The notes beneath the pieces are model-generated. The model worked only from the letters and a program-made list of their open reading frames with translations, made no database searches and had not been told where the DNA came from. From Hyphococcus sp. (lineage in GTDB: Bacteria; Pseudomonadota; Alphaproteobacteria; Caulobacterales; Parvularculaceae), in NCBI GenBank assembly GCA_013002535.1, contig JABDJK010000068.1, positions 1-64,000 on the forward strand: 64,000 nucleotides of DNA, in the 5' to 3' direction. A program made the translations under genes and the position numbers. Positions 53,004 through 62,791 of this stretch are shown in pieces. Numbering within the stretch: position 1 is the first letter of the stretch; each line of letters begins with the position of its first letter.

Positions 53004-54139
53004 CGCGTCATTACCTCGATCATAACGCGACGGCGCCTGTTCGTCCCGAAGTCATCGAAGCCGTCGCCGCAGCAATGGCGCATGACGGCAATTCTTTGTC
53101 CGTACACGAAGAAGGCCGCAAGGTGCGCAAGATTTTAGAAGACGCACGCGAGTCTGTTCGTGCGCTTGTCAATGCACCTGTAAACGGCGTCATATTCACC
53201 AGCGGTGGCACGGAGTCGATTCATTACGCGCTTCACGGCCTCGTCAAGCCCCACACTATAGAGACGATTTTCGTTAGCTCGATTGAGCATGCGGCCGTTA
53301 AAGCAAATGCGGAAACTACAGGTGCGAATTTAGAATTTATTCCTGCGACACCTTGCGGTTTGGTCGATTTAGATTGGCTGACGGACCGCCTTGCAAAATT
53401 CGATACGGAACGTGACGGCGGGTTTGTCGTTTGCATCATGTTTGCAAACAATGAAACCGGCGTCATTCAACCCGTGGCCGAAGCGGCGGCGATCACGCAT
53501 GATGCAGGCGGGTTATTGTTTTGCGATGCTGCGCAAGCAGCAGGGAAAGTGCCGGTCAATTTCGTCGTGTCTGGTGCAGACGTCATGTCCTTGACCGGAC
53601 ACAAATTCGGCGGGCCGCTTGGCGTTGGCGCAGTGATTGCCGGCCCAAACCTGCCCCTTGATCCGGTGATGCGAGGCGGCGGGCACGAAGAGAATCGCCG
53701 CGCTGGCACCCACAATGTGCCTGGCGTTGCCGGGCTTGGCGTTGCGGCAAAACTCGCGAAAGAAAGTTTGGCCCGCGCTAGTGAAATCGCGGTGATGCGC
53801 GATGCAATGCAGGCTGCGGCTGAAGGCGCCGGTGCAAAAATCTGGGGCAAAGAAAATGAACGCTTGCCGGGAACATTGTGCCTGTCTGCTCCCGGATTTT
53901 CCGGCGCAACGCAAATGATGACCATGGACCTTGCGGGTTTGGCAGTCTCCGCCGGTACGGCGTGTTCTTCAGGCAAAACAAAACCGAGCCACGTTTTGAC
54001 GGCCATGGGCGCAAGCGAAGAAGAAGCAACGAGCGCCATTCGCATTTCGCTCGGCTGGAATTCAACCCAAGATGACGCTGACGCGTTTATCCGCGAATGG
54101 CCCAGGGCCTACGCGCGCATAAAGGAGAGAGCCGCATGA
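53000..54139 (+). CDS. Cysteine desulfurase (NifS/IscS-type, class V aminotransferase)
   Basis: A 379-residue PLP enzyme that mobilises sulfur from cysteine. The start YLDHNATAPVRPEV is family-typical, the PLP lysine is in LTGHKFGGP, and the persulfide cysteine is in SAGTACSSGKTKPSHVL. It belongs to the group I (NifS/IscS) lineage, unlike the later sufS gene, so the operon encodes two distinct desulfurases. It overlaps both neighbours by four bases. Confidence 0.94.
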   Translation: MTRHYLDHNATAPVRPEVIEAVAAAMAHDGNSLSVHEEGRKVRKILEDARESVRALVNAPVNGVIFTSGGTESIHYALHGLVKPHTIETIFVSSIEHAAVKANAETTGANLEFIPATPCGLVDLDWLTDRLAKFDTERDGGFVVCIMFANNETGVIQPVAEAAAITHDAGGLLFCDAAQAAGKVPVNFVVSGADVMSLTGHKFGGPLGVGAVIAGPNLPLDPVMRGGGHEENRRAGTHNVPGVAGLGVAAKLAKESLARASEIAVMRDAMQAAAEGAGAKIWGKENERLPGTLCLSAPGFSGATQMMTMDLAGLAVSAGTACSSGKTKPSHVLTAMGASEEEATSAIRISLGWNSTQDDADAFIREWPRAYARIKERAA

Positions 54140-54435
54140 CCGTTTACGCCGTCGGCAATATCAAGATCAAAAATCGCGAGGAATATAACAAATATTCCGA
54201 TCAGTTCATGGGCGTTTTTGAAAAATTCAAAGGCAAATTACTGTCAGCCGACTTTGATGCGCGAGCAGTGCAAGGCGAGTGGGATGGCGACCGGCTGGTT
54301 TTGATGGAATTTCCGGACAAGCGCGCATTTCTGGAGTGGGCGACATCGGAAGATTATCAGGCAATTGCCAAACATCGTGACGCTGGCGCCGACGTAACGG
54401 TTGTTCTGGCGAATGCACTTGAGGGCGCCGACTAG
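54136..54435 (+). CDS. DUF1330 family protein
   Basis: A 99-residue ferredoxin-like alpha/beta-barrel protein. The core [66 protein letters not shown] matches DUF1330, whose function is unknown. The ATG overlaps the preceding stop (ATGA). Its place between a desulfurase gene and sufB is unusual and suggests a role in Fe-S metabolism, but this is inference only. Confidence 0.9.
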   Translation: MTVYAVGNIKIKNREEYNKYSDQFMGVFEKFKGKLLSADFDARAVQGEWDGDRLVLMEFPDKRAFLEWATSEDYQAIAKHRDAGADVTVVLANALEGAD

Positions 54436-55976
54436 TGGTAGAAGTTAAAGAATCCATCAGTAGACAAACCGTTGAGACGGCGAAGTCGCTGGAGACGTAT
54501 AAATACGGCTTCACGACGAATATCGAGTCGGTGAAAGCCCCGAAAGGCCTCAACGAAGACACGGTCCGGTTCATCTCCGCCAAAAAGGAAGAGCCGGAAT
54601 GGCTGCTGGAATGGCGGCTCGAAGCGTTTCGCCGCTGGCTCACTATGGACGAGCCGACCTGGGCGATGGTTTCCTATCCGGAGATCGATTATCAAGATGC
54701 CTATTATTACGCCGAGCCCACGAGCGGTGCGAAATATGAATCCCTCGATGATGTGCCGCCGGAGATTCTCGCAGACTTCGAAAAGCTCGGCATCCCCTTG
54801 CGCGAGGCGGAAGTGCTGCTCGGCGTTGAGGGCGCAGGGAACAGCCCCGGCGAGGCGCGCACCCACCCCGATGGGCCAGTGAATGGCGGCGACAAGCCGA
54901 AGGTCGCAGTGGACGCGGTATTTGATTCCGTATCGGTTGCCACAACATTCAAGAAAGAGCTTGAAAAGGCCGGCGTCATTTTCATGTCGATTTCCGAGGC
55001 CGTGCGCGAGCATCCGGATCTCGTCAAAAAATATCTCGGCACGGTGGTGCCGACGTCCGACAATTTCTTTGCGACGCTGAATTCTGCAGTGTTTTCCGAC
55101 GGTACGTTTGTCTATGTGCCGGAGGGCGTTCGCTGCCCGATGGAGTTGTCGACCTATTTCCGTATCAATGAGGCAAACACAGGCCAGTTTGAACGCACAC
55201 TGATTATCGCTGCGCCGGGCTCATACGTTTCATACCTTGAGGGTTGCACCGCGCCGATGCGCGACGAAAATCAGCTGCATGCCGCGGTCGTTGAGCTCAT
55301 TGTCGAGGACGATGCAGAAATCAAATATTCCACTGTCCAGAACTGGTATCCCGGCGACAAGGACGGCAGGGGCGGCATCTACAATTTCGTGACCAAGCGC
55401 GCCGATTGCCGCGGCGCCAATTCGAAAGTTTCCTGGACGCAAGTTGAAACCGGTTCGGCGGTGACCTGGAAATATCCGTCCTGCGTGTTGAAGGGCGACG
55501 GGTCTCAGGGCGAATTTTATTCCATCGCCATCACCAACAATCATCAACAGGCTGACACCGGCACCAAGATGATCCATTTGGGCAAGAACACGCGCAGCCG
55601 CATCATCGCCAAAGGCATCTCGGCGGGCAAATCGAATTCAACTTATCGGGGGCTCGTTACAGTAAACCGCAAAGCTGATGATGTGCGTAACTTCACGCAA
55701 TGCGAATCGCTGCTCATCGGCAATGATTGCGGCGCCCACACCGTGCCTTATGTTGAATCGAAAAATCCAACAGCGGTCCTTGAGCATGAGGCGACAACGT
55801 CGCGGCTTTCCGAAGATCAGCTTTTCTACTGTCAGCAGCGCGGACTTTCTGAAGAAGAAGCTGTTGCGCTCCTCGTCAACGGGTTCTGCAAGGAAGTCTT
55901 GCAGGAGCTGCCCATGGAATTTGCTGTTGAGGCGCAAAAACTTGTGAGCGTCAGCTTAGAAGGGAGCGTTGGGTAA
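54435..55976 (+). CDS. sufB: Fe-S cluster scaffold component SufB
   Basis: A 513-residue scaffold subunit that forms the SufBCD complex on which clusters are built. The N-terminal [10 protein letters not shown] and IRFIS segments, [36 protein letters not shown], and the C-terminal [16 protein letters not shown] and [15 protein letters not shown] are diagnostic. A low-complexity insert (about residues 133-150) makes it slightly longer than usual. It starts with GTG sharing one base with the previous stop, so translation is coupled. Confidence 0.97.
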   Translation: MVEVKESISRQTVETAKSLETYKYGFTTNIESVKAPKGLNEDTVRFISAKKEEPEWLLEWRLEAFRRWLTMDEPTWAMVSYPEIDYQDAYYYAEPTSGAKYESLDDVPPEILADFEKLGIPLREAEVLLGVEGAGNSPGEARTHPDGPVNGGDKPKVAVDAVFDSVSVATTFKKELEKAGVIFMSISEAVREHPDLVKKYLGTVVPTSDNFFATLNSAVFSDGTFVYVPEGVRCPMELSTYFRINEANTGQFERTLIIAAPGSYVSYLEGCTAPMRDENQLHAAVVELIVEDDAEIKYSTVQNWYPGDKDGRGGIYNFVTKRADCRGANSKVSWTQVETGSAVTWKYPSCVLKGDGSQGEFYSIAITNNHQQADTGTKMIHLGKNTRSRIIAKGISAGKSNSTYRGLVTVNRKADDVRNFTQCESLLIGNDCGAHTVPYVESKNPTAVLEHEATTSRLSEDQLFYCQQRGLSEEEAVALLVNGFCKEVLQELPMEFAVEAQKLVSVSLEGSVG

Positions 55977-56386
55977 TGTTGAATTTATTTCTCTTGTTGC
56001 AAGTCGTTGGCGCGCAACCGCCTGAAAACCCAATCCCGCCATCGGGCGGCTCGATCATCATGAGGGAAGATTTACCGGACCCGCTTGAAGCAGGCTGGGA
56101 GGGTGAGCCTGTCTGCGAAATTCTTCAGGAGACGGAAGACTTACGCGCATTGCGATGCACGTTTCCTCCCGGCGTTGGTCATGAAAAACATTTTCACGGA
56201 CCCCATTTTGGCTACATCGTTGAGGGCGGCGTCATGGAAATCAAAGACCGCACAGGGAAAAAAACTCGCACGCTAAAATCTGGCGCATCATGGCAATCCG
56301 ACGGCGTTAAATGGCACGAAGTATTGAATGTCGGCGATACCACTTCTGTCTACGTCATCGTTGAATCTAAGGGAGTAACGGAATGA
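55976..56386 (+). CDS. Secreted cupin-domain protein
   Basis: A 136-residue protein with an N-terminal signal-like segment (about 1-14, ending GAQ) and a cupin barrel carrying the metal-binding pattern HEKHFHGPHFGYIVEGG and a later HEVLNVG. It shares one base with the sufB stop, so it is firmly embedded in the suf operon. An exported cupin is unexpected among cytosolic Fe-S genes; the substrate or ligand is not known. Confidence 0.88.
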   Translation: MLNLFLLLQVVGAQPPENPIPPSGGSIIMREDLPDPLEAGWEGEPVCEILQETEDLRALRCTFPPGVGHEKHFHGPHFGYIVEGGVMEIKDRTGKKTRTLKSGASWQSDGVKWHEVLNVGDTTSVYVIVESKGVTE

Positions 56387-56889
56387 GCAAGATTCCAGAA
56401 CCCGCAAAGAAAATACAACGCCTGATCATGGTTTGCGCCGTCCTGAGCAGTATTGCGATCCTTGTTATTTTGTTTGTTGATCGCGCGTCCGGGGCCGAGC
56501 TATCGCATTACCGCAATCCGCAATTGCCGGAAACGTTTCCGTTTTCATCTGCTGTTGTGGTTGGCGAAACGATTTATCTCTCCGGTGAGTTGGGCCTCGA
56601 CTATGACACCATGACCCTCGTCGATGGCGGCGTCGCTGCGGAAACGACGCAGATCTTCGAGAATTACCAAAAGACGCTGGCCGCCCTCGGTGCTGGATTA
56701 TCTGACATCGTGAAATGCACTGTCTTTCTCGATGACATGGCCGAATATTCTGCGATGAACGAAGCTTACGCGGCGGCGCTGCCTGATCCGAAACCGGCGC
56801 GCTCAACCTTTGGCGTAGATGGTCTCGCCCTCGGCGCCGCGTTAGAAATTGAATGTATTGCAGTCAGGAAATCTCATGCTGAAGATTGA
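56383..56889 (+). CDS. Membrane-anchored RidA (YjgF/UK114) family protein
   Basis: A 168-residue protein. A cytoplasmic N-terminus and one transmembrane helix (about 12-32) precede a RidA domain with IYLSGELGLD, TTQIFENYQKTLAALGAG, VKCTVFLDDM and the substrate-binding Arg in KPARSTFGV. RidA deaminates reactive 2-aminoacrylate and imines; most members are soluble, so a membrane-tethered periplasmic form is unusual. It overlaps the cupin by four bases and sufC by 14. Confidence 0.9.
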   Translation: MSKIPEPAKKIQRLIMVCAVLSSIAILVILFVDRASGAELSHYRNPQLPETFPFSSAVVVGETIYLSGELGLDYDTMTLVDGGVAAETTQIFENYQKTLAALGAGLSDIVKCTVFLDDMAEYSAMNEAYAAALPDPKPARSTFGVDGLALGAALEIECIAVRKSHAED

Positions 56890-57634
56890 TAATCTCCATG
56901 TCGCTGTCGGCGCGGAGGACAATAAATCCGAAATTATCAAGGGGCTTTCGCTGGAGGTTCCTGCGGGCGAAGTGCACGCGATCATGGGCCCAAACGGTTC
57001 CGGCAAATCGACGCTGTCTTACACAGCGGCGGGCCGCGACGGATATGAGGCGACGCGAGGGTCGATCACGCTCGAAGGCGCGGACATTCTTGATATGGAC
57101 CCGGATGAGCGCGCCGCGAAGGGACTTTTTTTGTCATTCCAGCACCCAATGGAAATTCCCGGCGTTCAGACCATGCATTTTATCCGTACCGCGATGAATT
57201 CTCAACGTAAGGCGCGCGGCGAAGACGAGGTTTCGGCCGCCGATTTCATTAAATTAATCCGCGAAAAAGCAAAGCTCGTCGGTCTTGACGATGCCAAACT
57301 GAAGCGCCCGTTCAATGTCGGCTTTTCCGGCGGTGAGAAAAAGCGGATGGAAATGCTGCAGATGGCGATGTTCGAGCCGACATTTTCGATCATGGATGAA
57401 ACGGATTCTGGTCTCGATATTGACGCCTTGAAAATGGTTGGCGACGTCGTCAACGCGCTTCGGGGGCCAGGGCGTGGATTTCTTGTAATCACGCACTATC
57501 AGCGCCTGCTGGAATATATTAAGCCAGACCGTGTGCATGTTCTGGCTGGCGGCCGCATTGTAAAATCCGGCGGCGCCAACCTTGCTGCCGAACTTGAGAA
57601 ATCCGGATACGATCAATTTGTCGAGGCGGCGTGA
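56876..57634 (+). CDS. sufC: Fe-S assembly ATPase SufC
   Basis: A 252-residue ABC-type ATPase that drives the SufBCD scaffold. Walker A is GPNGSGKST, the Q-loop follows in LSFQHPMEIPG, the signature is FSGGEKKRMEM and Walker B is FSIMDETDSGLDIDALK, with the SufC-specific extended motif. The ATG at 56876 matches the family start LKIDNLHV; upstream in-frame starts fall within ridA. Confidence 0.97.
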   Translation: MLKIDNLHVAVGAEDNKSEIIKGLSLEVPAGEVHAIMGPNGSGKSTLSYTAAGRDGYEATRGSITLEGADILDMDPDERAAKGLFLSFQHPMEIPGVQTMHFIRTAMNSQRKARGEDEVSAADFIKLIREKAKLVGLDDAKLKRPFNVGFSGGEKKRMEMLQMAMFEPTFSIMDETDSGLDIDALKMVGDVVNALRGPGRGFLVITHYQRLLEYIKPDRVHVLAGGRIVKSGGANLAAELEKSGYDQFVEAA

Positions 57635-58872
57635 GCAACAGTTTACTCATAAATCCGTCGGCCTTTGAGGCCGGCCTCGAAGCGGCTTTCCGCGCGCGCA
57701 CCAGCGTGACCGAAACCCATGGCGCGGCGTATGAGCGCTTTGCGTCGCAACATCTGCCGAACCGGCGCCGCGAAGGATGGAAATGGTCGGACTATAATGC
57801 GGCGCTTCGTTCCGTTTCGCCAGCGAGCGCACCGGATGCAGTCGAAACGATTGCGCCGTCGGCTTTCGCTCCGTTAGACCCAATCGAAATTCAAATTGTC
57901 AATGGACGCGTGATATTGCCAACCGATGCGGCGCCGAAAGGCGTACGATTCGGCATTATGGATGCGGTTGGGACTATTCCTGAACTGGAAACGCACGCGA
58001 TCGCGTCGATGAATGTCGCTATGTCGCCAAAGGCGTTTGGATTAGAAATAAAAAATGGCGTTTTGTTTAATCGCCCGGTGTTAATACGCCATATCGGCAA
58101 TGGAGCTGCCCCGATATTCTCGCAAACCATGATCCGCGTCGGTGAGAAAGCTTTTGCGACAATCATTGAAACTTACGAGGGCGCAACGCCAGCGCTTGCA
58201 TCGCATTTATGTCATCTTGTAATTCGTGACGGTGGTTCGCTGAACAGATTTATCATGAATGAGACTGATGATAACACAGTCAATCATTCGATTTGCGCCG
58301 CAAAAATTGAAGAGCGTGCGCATTTTCGCCAAACAAGCCTGTCGACCGGCGCACGGCTTTCGCGCCACGAAACGGTTCTTCACTTTTGGGGCGAGGGCGC
58401 CAAAGCGCAGATTGACTCAGCGGCGCTGTTGCGCAGCGACCGCCATGCCGATTTTACGACGCATGTGCTCCACAAGGCGCCGGGCTGTGAGACACGGCAA
58501 TTGCACAAAGGCGTCGCGGACGAAAAAGGCCGTGCAGTTTTCCAGGGCAAGTTTGAGGTTCAGCGCGCCGCGCAAAAAACCGATGCAAAAATGACGGCGA
58601 ATGCGTTGCTTTTGTCTAATGGTGCGGAAGCGAACCACAAGCCAGAGCTTGAAATCTACGCTGACGATGTTGAATGCGCTCATGGATCGACCTGCGGCGC
58701 CTTGGACGCTGATGCGCTGTTTTATCTGCGCCAGCGCGGGTTAAACGAACATCAAGCACGTGCATTATTGATTGAAGCGTTCGCCGGCGAAGTTATAGAC
58801 GTGATTGAAAATGATGAAATCCGCGAGGTCTACACCGCGAAAGTCTCGCAATGGCTGGAGGCGCGGGCATGA
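57631..58872 (+). CDS. sufD: Fe-S assembly scaffold SufD
   Basis: A 413-residue SufB paralogue with the same beta-helix core and the C-terminal ECAHGSTCGALDADALFYLRQRGLNEHQARALLIEAFAGEVI. The N-terminal RRREGWKWSDYN segment is typical of SufD. It starts with GTG overlapping the sufC stop and is followed by sufS with an ATGA overlap. Confidence 0.97.
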   Translation: MSNSLLINPSAFEAGLEAAFRARTSVTETHGAAYERFASQHLPNRRREGWKWSDYNAALRSVSPASAPDAVETIAPSAFAPLDPIEIQIVNGRVILPTDAAPKGVRFGIMDAVGTIPELETHAIASMNVAMSPKAFGLEIKNGVLFNRPVLIRHIGNGAAPIFSQTMIRVGEKAFATIIETYEGATPALASHLCHLVIRDGGSLNRFIMNETDDNTVNHSICAAKIEERAHFRQTSLSTGARLSRHETVLHFWGEGAKAQIDSAALLRSDRHADFTTHVLHKAPGCETRQLHKGVADEKGRAVFQGKFEVQRAAQKTDAKMTANALLLSNGAEANHKPELEIYADDVECAHGSTCGALDADALFYLRQRGLNEHQARALLIEAFAGEVIDVIENDEIREVYTAKVSQWLEARA

Positions 58873-60110
58873 GCGACGGATCACAAATGCCGGCGCTTGA
58901 TGTCGTGGCATTGCGCGAGGAATTCCCGATTCTAAAGCGTGACGCCTATGGCAAGCGGCTTGTTTATCTCGACAACGCAGCCTCAGCGCAAAAGCCGCGC
59001 GCCGTCATTGACGCCATCAAGATCGCGATGGAGCATTCCTACGCCAATGTTCACCGCGGACTTCACCTTCTGTCGAATGAAACGACGGCGGCTTATGAAA
59101 ACGCGCGCGAGACTGCCGCGCGATTTCTGAACGCTGCCTCGTCTGACGAAATTATTTTCACGTCCGGCGGCACCGACGCCATGAATCTCGTAGCGAACGC
59201 CATGGGCGTCGATGAAATCGGCCAGGGAGACGAAGTCATCCTCTCCGTCATGGAGCATCACTCCAATATTGTTCCGTGGCATTTTCTGCGCGAACGCAAA
59301 GGCGCGGTTGTCAAATGGCTCGATGTTTCCGACGATGGCGAAATCGATCTCGGCGCCTACGAAAAACTATTCACCGATCGCACGAAGATCGTCGCAATCA
59401 CGCACATGTCGAATGTACTTGGCGCGCCGACGCCGGTGAAAGAATTGACTCGTATCGCCCATGAACATGGCGCGAAGATTTTCATCGATGGGTGCCAGGG
59501 CGCCGTCCACGGCGGCGTCGATGTGCAGAATATCGATTGCGATTTTTACGCGATTACTGGGCACAAGCTATACGGTCCGTCCGGCATTGGGGTCCTGTAT
59601 GGCAAAAAATCAGTGATGAATTCGCTTCCGCCGTTCAAGGGCGGCGGCGAGATGATCGATCTCGTGACAACCGAAACCGTAACCTACAATGATACGCCGC
59701 ACCGGTTTGAAGCGGGAACGCCGCCGATCCTTGAAGCCATTGGACTTGGCGCCGCCCTCAACTGGATGAGCGAGAAAGGCGTAGACGCAATCGCGGCCCA
59801 TGAGGCGAATTTGCGCGATGCGGCGCTCGATGCGTTATCCAAACTGAATTTTGTGCGGGTTTTTGGCCGTGCTTCCAACAAGGCGCCGATTATTGCTTTC
59901 AACGTCGATGGCGCGCATCCCCATGATGTATCGACAATCCTTGACCGCACCGGCGTTGCAGTCCGCGCTGGTCATCATTGCGCGCAGCCCCTGATGGAAC
60001 GGCTTGGCGTCACAGCGACGTCACGGGCGAGCTTTGGCGTCTATAATACGTTTGACGATATCGAAGCCTTAATCAAAGGCCTTCACAAAACCCATGAAAT
60101 GCTTAGCTAG
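58869..60110 (+). CDS. sufS: Cysteine desulfurase SufS
   Basis: A 413-residue group II desulfurase that supplies sulfur to SufBCD. VYLDNAASAQKP, the PLP lysine in ITGHKLYGPSGIGVLYG and the active-site cysteine in RAGHHCAQPLMERLG are as in SufS. No sufE or sufU is present in the operon; the sulfur-transfer partner must lie elsewhere. The ATG is chosen from the overlap with the sufD stop. Confidence 0.97.
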   Translation: MSDGSQMPALDVVALREEFPILKRDAYGKRLVYLDNAASAQKPRAVIDAIKIAMEHSYANVHRGLHLLSNETTAAYENARETAARFLNAASSDEIIFTSGGTDAMNLVANAMGVDEIGQGDEVILSVMEHHSNIVPWHFLRERKGAVVKWLDVSDDGEIDLGAYEKLFTDRTKIVAITHMSNVLGAPTPVKELTRIAHEHGAKIFIDGCQGAVHGGVDVQNIDCDFYAITGHKLYGPSGIGVLYGKKSVMNSLPPFKGGGEMIDLVTTETVTYNDTPHRFEAGTPPILEAIGLGAALNWMSEKGVDAIAAHEANLRDAALDALSKLNFVRVFGRASNKAPIIAFNVDGAHPHDVSTILDRTGVAVRAGHHCAQPLMERLGVTATSRASFGVYNTFDDIEALIKGLHKTHEMLS

Positions 60111-60119
60111 TGTGTAATT

Positions 60120-60548
60120 ATGGATGAACAACGCGACATAATTGATGTGAAACCGGCAGTGAGCGAAGATGCGCCCGATGCCGCGCCTGCCGATGCGCTA
60201 CAGGCCGAAACTACCGGTTCTTCGGTTTTTCCGCAGGCGGAGCTGGATCGCATCACGGCAGACGTCATTCGTGGTCTGAAGACCGTTTATGACCCGGAAA
60301 TTCCGGTTGATATTTATGAATTGGGCCTCATCTATAAGGTCGATCTTGATGATGATCGGCTTTTGACCATCGACATGACTTTGACGGCGCCTGGCTGTCC
60401 GGTGGCGGAGGAAATGCCGGGCTGGGTCGAGGGCGCAGTGCGCGGCATTGAGGGCGTCGACGATGTCAAAGTTGTTATGACCTTCGAACCGCCTTGGACG
60501 CCGGAAAAAATGTCTGACGAGGCGAAACTGGAATTAGGGTGGCTTTAA
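60120..60548 (+). CDS. sufT: SUF-system assembly protein SufT (DUF59/MIP18)
   Basis: A 142-residue protein. A disordered acidic N-terminus of about 35 residues precedes the MIP18 domain (GLKTVYDPEIPVDIYELGLIY) with the conserved cysteine in LTAPGCPVAEEMPGWVE and the tail FEPPWTPEKMSDEAKLELG. SufT assists maturation of Fe-S proteins. It follows sufS by nine bases and directly abuts sufA. Confidence 0.95.
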   Translation: MDEQRDIIDVKPAVSEDAPDAAPADALQAETTGSSVFPQAELDRITADVIRGLKTVYDPEIPVDIYELGLIYKVDLDDDRLLTIDMTLTAPGCPVAEEMPGWVEGAVRGIEGVDDVKVVMTFEPPWTPEKMSDEAKLELGWL

Positions 60549-60914
60549 GTGGCGAGACCAAGACCAAAAGTTGTAACGCTGACAGACGCCGCCGCCGCGC
60601 GTATGGGCGAAATTGTGGAAGCGGCGGAAGAAAACTTCATCGGCGTTCGTATTGGCGTCAAAAATGGCGGCTGCGCCGGCATGGAATACACCATGGATTA
60701 TGCGACAGAAGCGGGCCCCATAGACGAAGTCGTTGAGGAAAACGGCATCAAAGTCATCATCGACCCAAAAGCGATCTTGTTTCTCCTCGGCACCGAGATC
60801 GATTTTGTGATTGAAAAACTCTCTCAAAAGTTCGTGTTCAATAATCCGAACCAGACCGACGCCTGCGGTTGCGGCGAGAGCGTTACAATTATTCCGCAAA
60901 AGATGGATGCGTAA
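60549..60914 (+). CDS. sufA: A-type Fe-S carrier SufA/IscA
   Basis: A 121-residue carrier that passes clusters to target proteins. The three invariant cysteines are in NGGCAGMEY and DACGCGESVT. It starts with GTG immediately after the sufT stop and is the last gene of the operon, before a hairpin at 60936. Confidence 0.95.
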   Translation: MARPRPKVVTLTDAAAARMGEIVEAAEENFIGVRIGVKNGGCAGMEYTMDYATEAGPIDEVVEENGIKVIIDPKAILFLLGTEIDFVIEKLSQKFVFNNPNQTDACGCGESVTIIPQKMDA

Positions 60915-60935
60915 CGCCAACTCTCCACCCGATAT

Positions 60936-60953
60936 CCCCGGCAAAAGCCGGGG
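60936..60953 (+). terminator. GC-rich hairpin after the suf operon
   Basis: Perfect 7-bp arms ccccggc and gccgggg enclose four A. The following sequence is A/T-rich but lacks a T-run, so it may be a terminator of modest strength or a dispersed repeat of the kind common in alphaproteobacterial gaps. Confidence 0.55.
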
Positions 60954-61024
60954 TCATTAAAAACTAAAACTGCTCTTGTGTATCTGGGGCCCGGCTTACG
61001 CCAGGGAAACGGGATCAGTGGTCT

Positions 61025-62677
61025 TTATGCGAACTTTGGAAACGCCCTATCGATTAACGCTGCGCCGTCAATCTTCGCATTGCTCGCCCCGTATATCAAT
61101 GAACGGTTTTCAGGGTTCAGCCGTGCGCGGGCATAGCCCTCCGCAACGAAATCCGGCGCAGTTTTGATAAGCGCCGCCGCCGACAGCGCTATGGCTATTT
61201 CTTCGGCAAATCGGCGCGCTGTATTCTCGCTTAGCGCGCCAGGCTCAAACCATTTTTCTAATTGACGTGCATGCGCGGCCAAATCAGAATTTAATTTCGC
61301 TGCTTCAGAAATTTCGGCGCGTATGGCCTCCAGGCTTGTCGGCTCGCGACCGATGGCGCGCAAGATGTCGAGGGCGATGACATTGCCTGATCCTTCCCAG
61401 ATCGCGTTCAATGGCGCGCCGCGATAAAGCCGCGGCATCGGGCTTTCCTCAACGAAACCCGCGCCGCCATGACATTCCAGCGCCTCATAGATGACGCCGG
61501 GCTGGCGTTTGCAGATCCAGTATTTCGCAATCGGCGTTGCAAGGCGCGCGAACGCCTGTTCGCTCTCGTCGTTGCTATCAAAAGCGCGGGCAATTCGAAA
61601 GGCGAGGGCGGCGGCCGCTTCGGACTCCAGCACAAGATCCGCGAGCACGCCAGCCATCGCCGGCTGGTCGATCAGTTTTTTCTGAAAAGCGCTGCGGTGC
61701 TCGCAATGCCACAGCGCTTGCGCGACGGCGCTGCGCATGGCGCCGGCTGAACCAACGATGCAGTCAAGGCGGGTATGTTGCACCATATCGATAATGGTTC
61801 GAACGCCGCGGCCTTTTTCGCCGACGCGGCGCGCATATGCTCCGTGGTACTCTATTTCAGAGGAGGCGTTGGAGCGATCGCCCATCTTATCTTTAAGGCG
61901 CATGATATGAAACGCGTTGCGCGTTCCATCCGGCCGCCAGCGCGGGACGAGAAAACAAGTGACGCCCGCGTCGGTTTGCGCCAGCGTCAAAAATGCATCG
62001 CACATGGGCGCGGAGCAGAACCATTTGTGCCCTGTAAGTTCGTACTTGTCGCCGCCGACGAGCGTCGCTTGCGTTGTATTTGCGCGAACATCGGACCCGC
62101 CTTGTTTTTCCGTCATCGCCATACCCATGGTCACGGCGGTTTTTTCCGAGGCCGGAATAAAACGCCGGTCGTAGTGCTGTGTGGTCAGTTTTGCGCGCCA
62201 GTCTTCGTTGACATTCGGCGAATGGCGGAGCGCGGGAACAGCTGCATAACTCATCGACATTGGGCAACACACCCCGCCATCAGCCTGTCCCATCAGATAC
62301 ATGAGTGCAGAATGCAAAACATGGCCGGCATTCTTTGCGTTCCATGCCGCTGCAGCAACGCCCCCTTCAAGGCCAAGCGTCATTAGCTCGTGATAAGATG
62401 GATGAAATTCAACTTCGTCCAGGCGGCGCCCATAGCGGTCAAAACTTTTCAACTTTGGCGGATTGGCGTTGGCTTCTCGCGCCCATTGCGCAGTTTCGCT
62501 TGCGCCGCAATTGGCGCCAAATTCACTCAGATCCTTTGCGTACGTCTCGCCGCCATTTACAGAGACGGCGTTTTTCAGCGCATCGTCTGTTTCAAAAAGA
62601 TTGATGTCTTCGAACGGCGGCGGTTGATTGGAGACTTCATGCGTTTGCAGATCGGTGCGCGGGCGGAAATGGGTCAT
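61025..62677 (-). CDS. Acyl-CoA dehydrogenase, AidB-like
   Basis: A 550-residue flavoprotein. FAD/substrate-binding segments are AMTEKQGGSDVRANTT and TGHKWFCSAPMCDAFL, and the catalytic region has YEALECHGGAGFVEESPMPRLYRGAPLNAIWEGSGNVIALDILR. The MTEKQGGSD and LYRxAPLNxIWEGSGN patterns are those of the AidB subfamily, which in E. coli belongs to the alkylation response. The substrate is not predicted. It may be monocistronic. Confidence 0.93.
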   Translation of the reverse strand: MTHFRPRTDLQTHEVSNQPPPFEDINLFETDDALKNAVSVNGGETYAKDLSEFGANCGASETAQWAREANANPPKLKSFDRYGRRLDEVEFHPSYHELMTLGLEGGVAAAAWNAKNAGHVLHSALMYLMGQADGGVCCPMSMSYAAVPALRHSPNVNEDWRAKLTTQHYDRRFIPASEKTAVTMGMAMTEKQGGSDVRANTTQATLVGGDKYELTGHKWFCSAPMCDAFLTLAQTDAGVTCFLVPRWRPDGTRNAFHIMRLKDKMGDRSNASSEIEYHGAYARRVGEKGRGVRTIIDMVQHTRLDCIVGSAGAMRSAVAQALWHCEHRSAFQKKLIDQPAMAGVLADLVLESEAAAALAFRIARAFDSNDESEQAFARLATPIAKYWICKRQPGVIYEALECHGGAGFVEESPMPRLYRGAPLNAIWEGSGNVIALDILRAIGREPTSLEAIRAEISEAAKLNSDLAAHARQLEKWFEPGALSENTARRFAEEIAIALSAAALIKTAPDFVAEGYARARLNPENRSLIYGASNAKIDGAALIDRAFPKFA

Positions 62678-62737
62678 GGTTCGATGTTACCCTAGACGGC
62701 CTTAACATAAAATGGCTGCGCGCAGTGCGGGCCCGGA

Positions 62738-62770
62738 CAAAAAAACGGGCGGCTGTTTCGGGCCGCCCGC
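62738..62770 (-). terminator. Intrinsic terminator of the small acidic membrane gene
   Basis: Arms cgggcggc (62746-62753) and gccgcccg (62762-62769) pair perfectly around an eight-base loop. Read on the minus strand the stem is followed by seven T, so it terminates the gene at 62792-63088. Confidence 0.9.
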
Positions 62771-62791
62771 ATTTATCGAATGTTAGCGCCC

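Noticed and set aside
53467-54045. A 192-codon minus-strand frame inside the cysteine desulfurase
   Set aside because: It is a shadow of a gene with complete catalytic motifs; it is Pro/Ala/Ser-rich and has no protein-like pattern.
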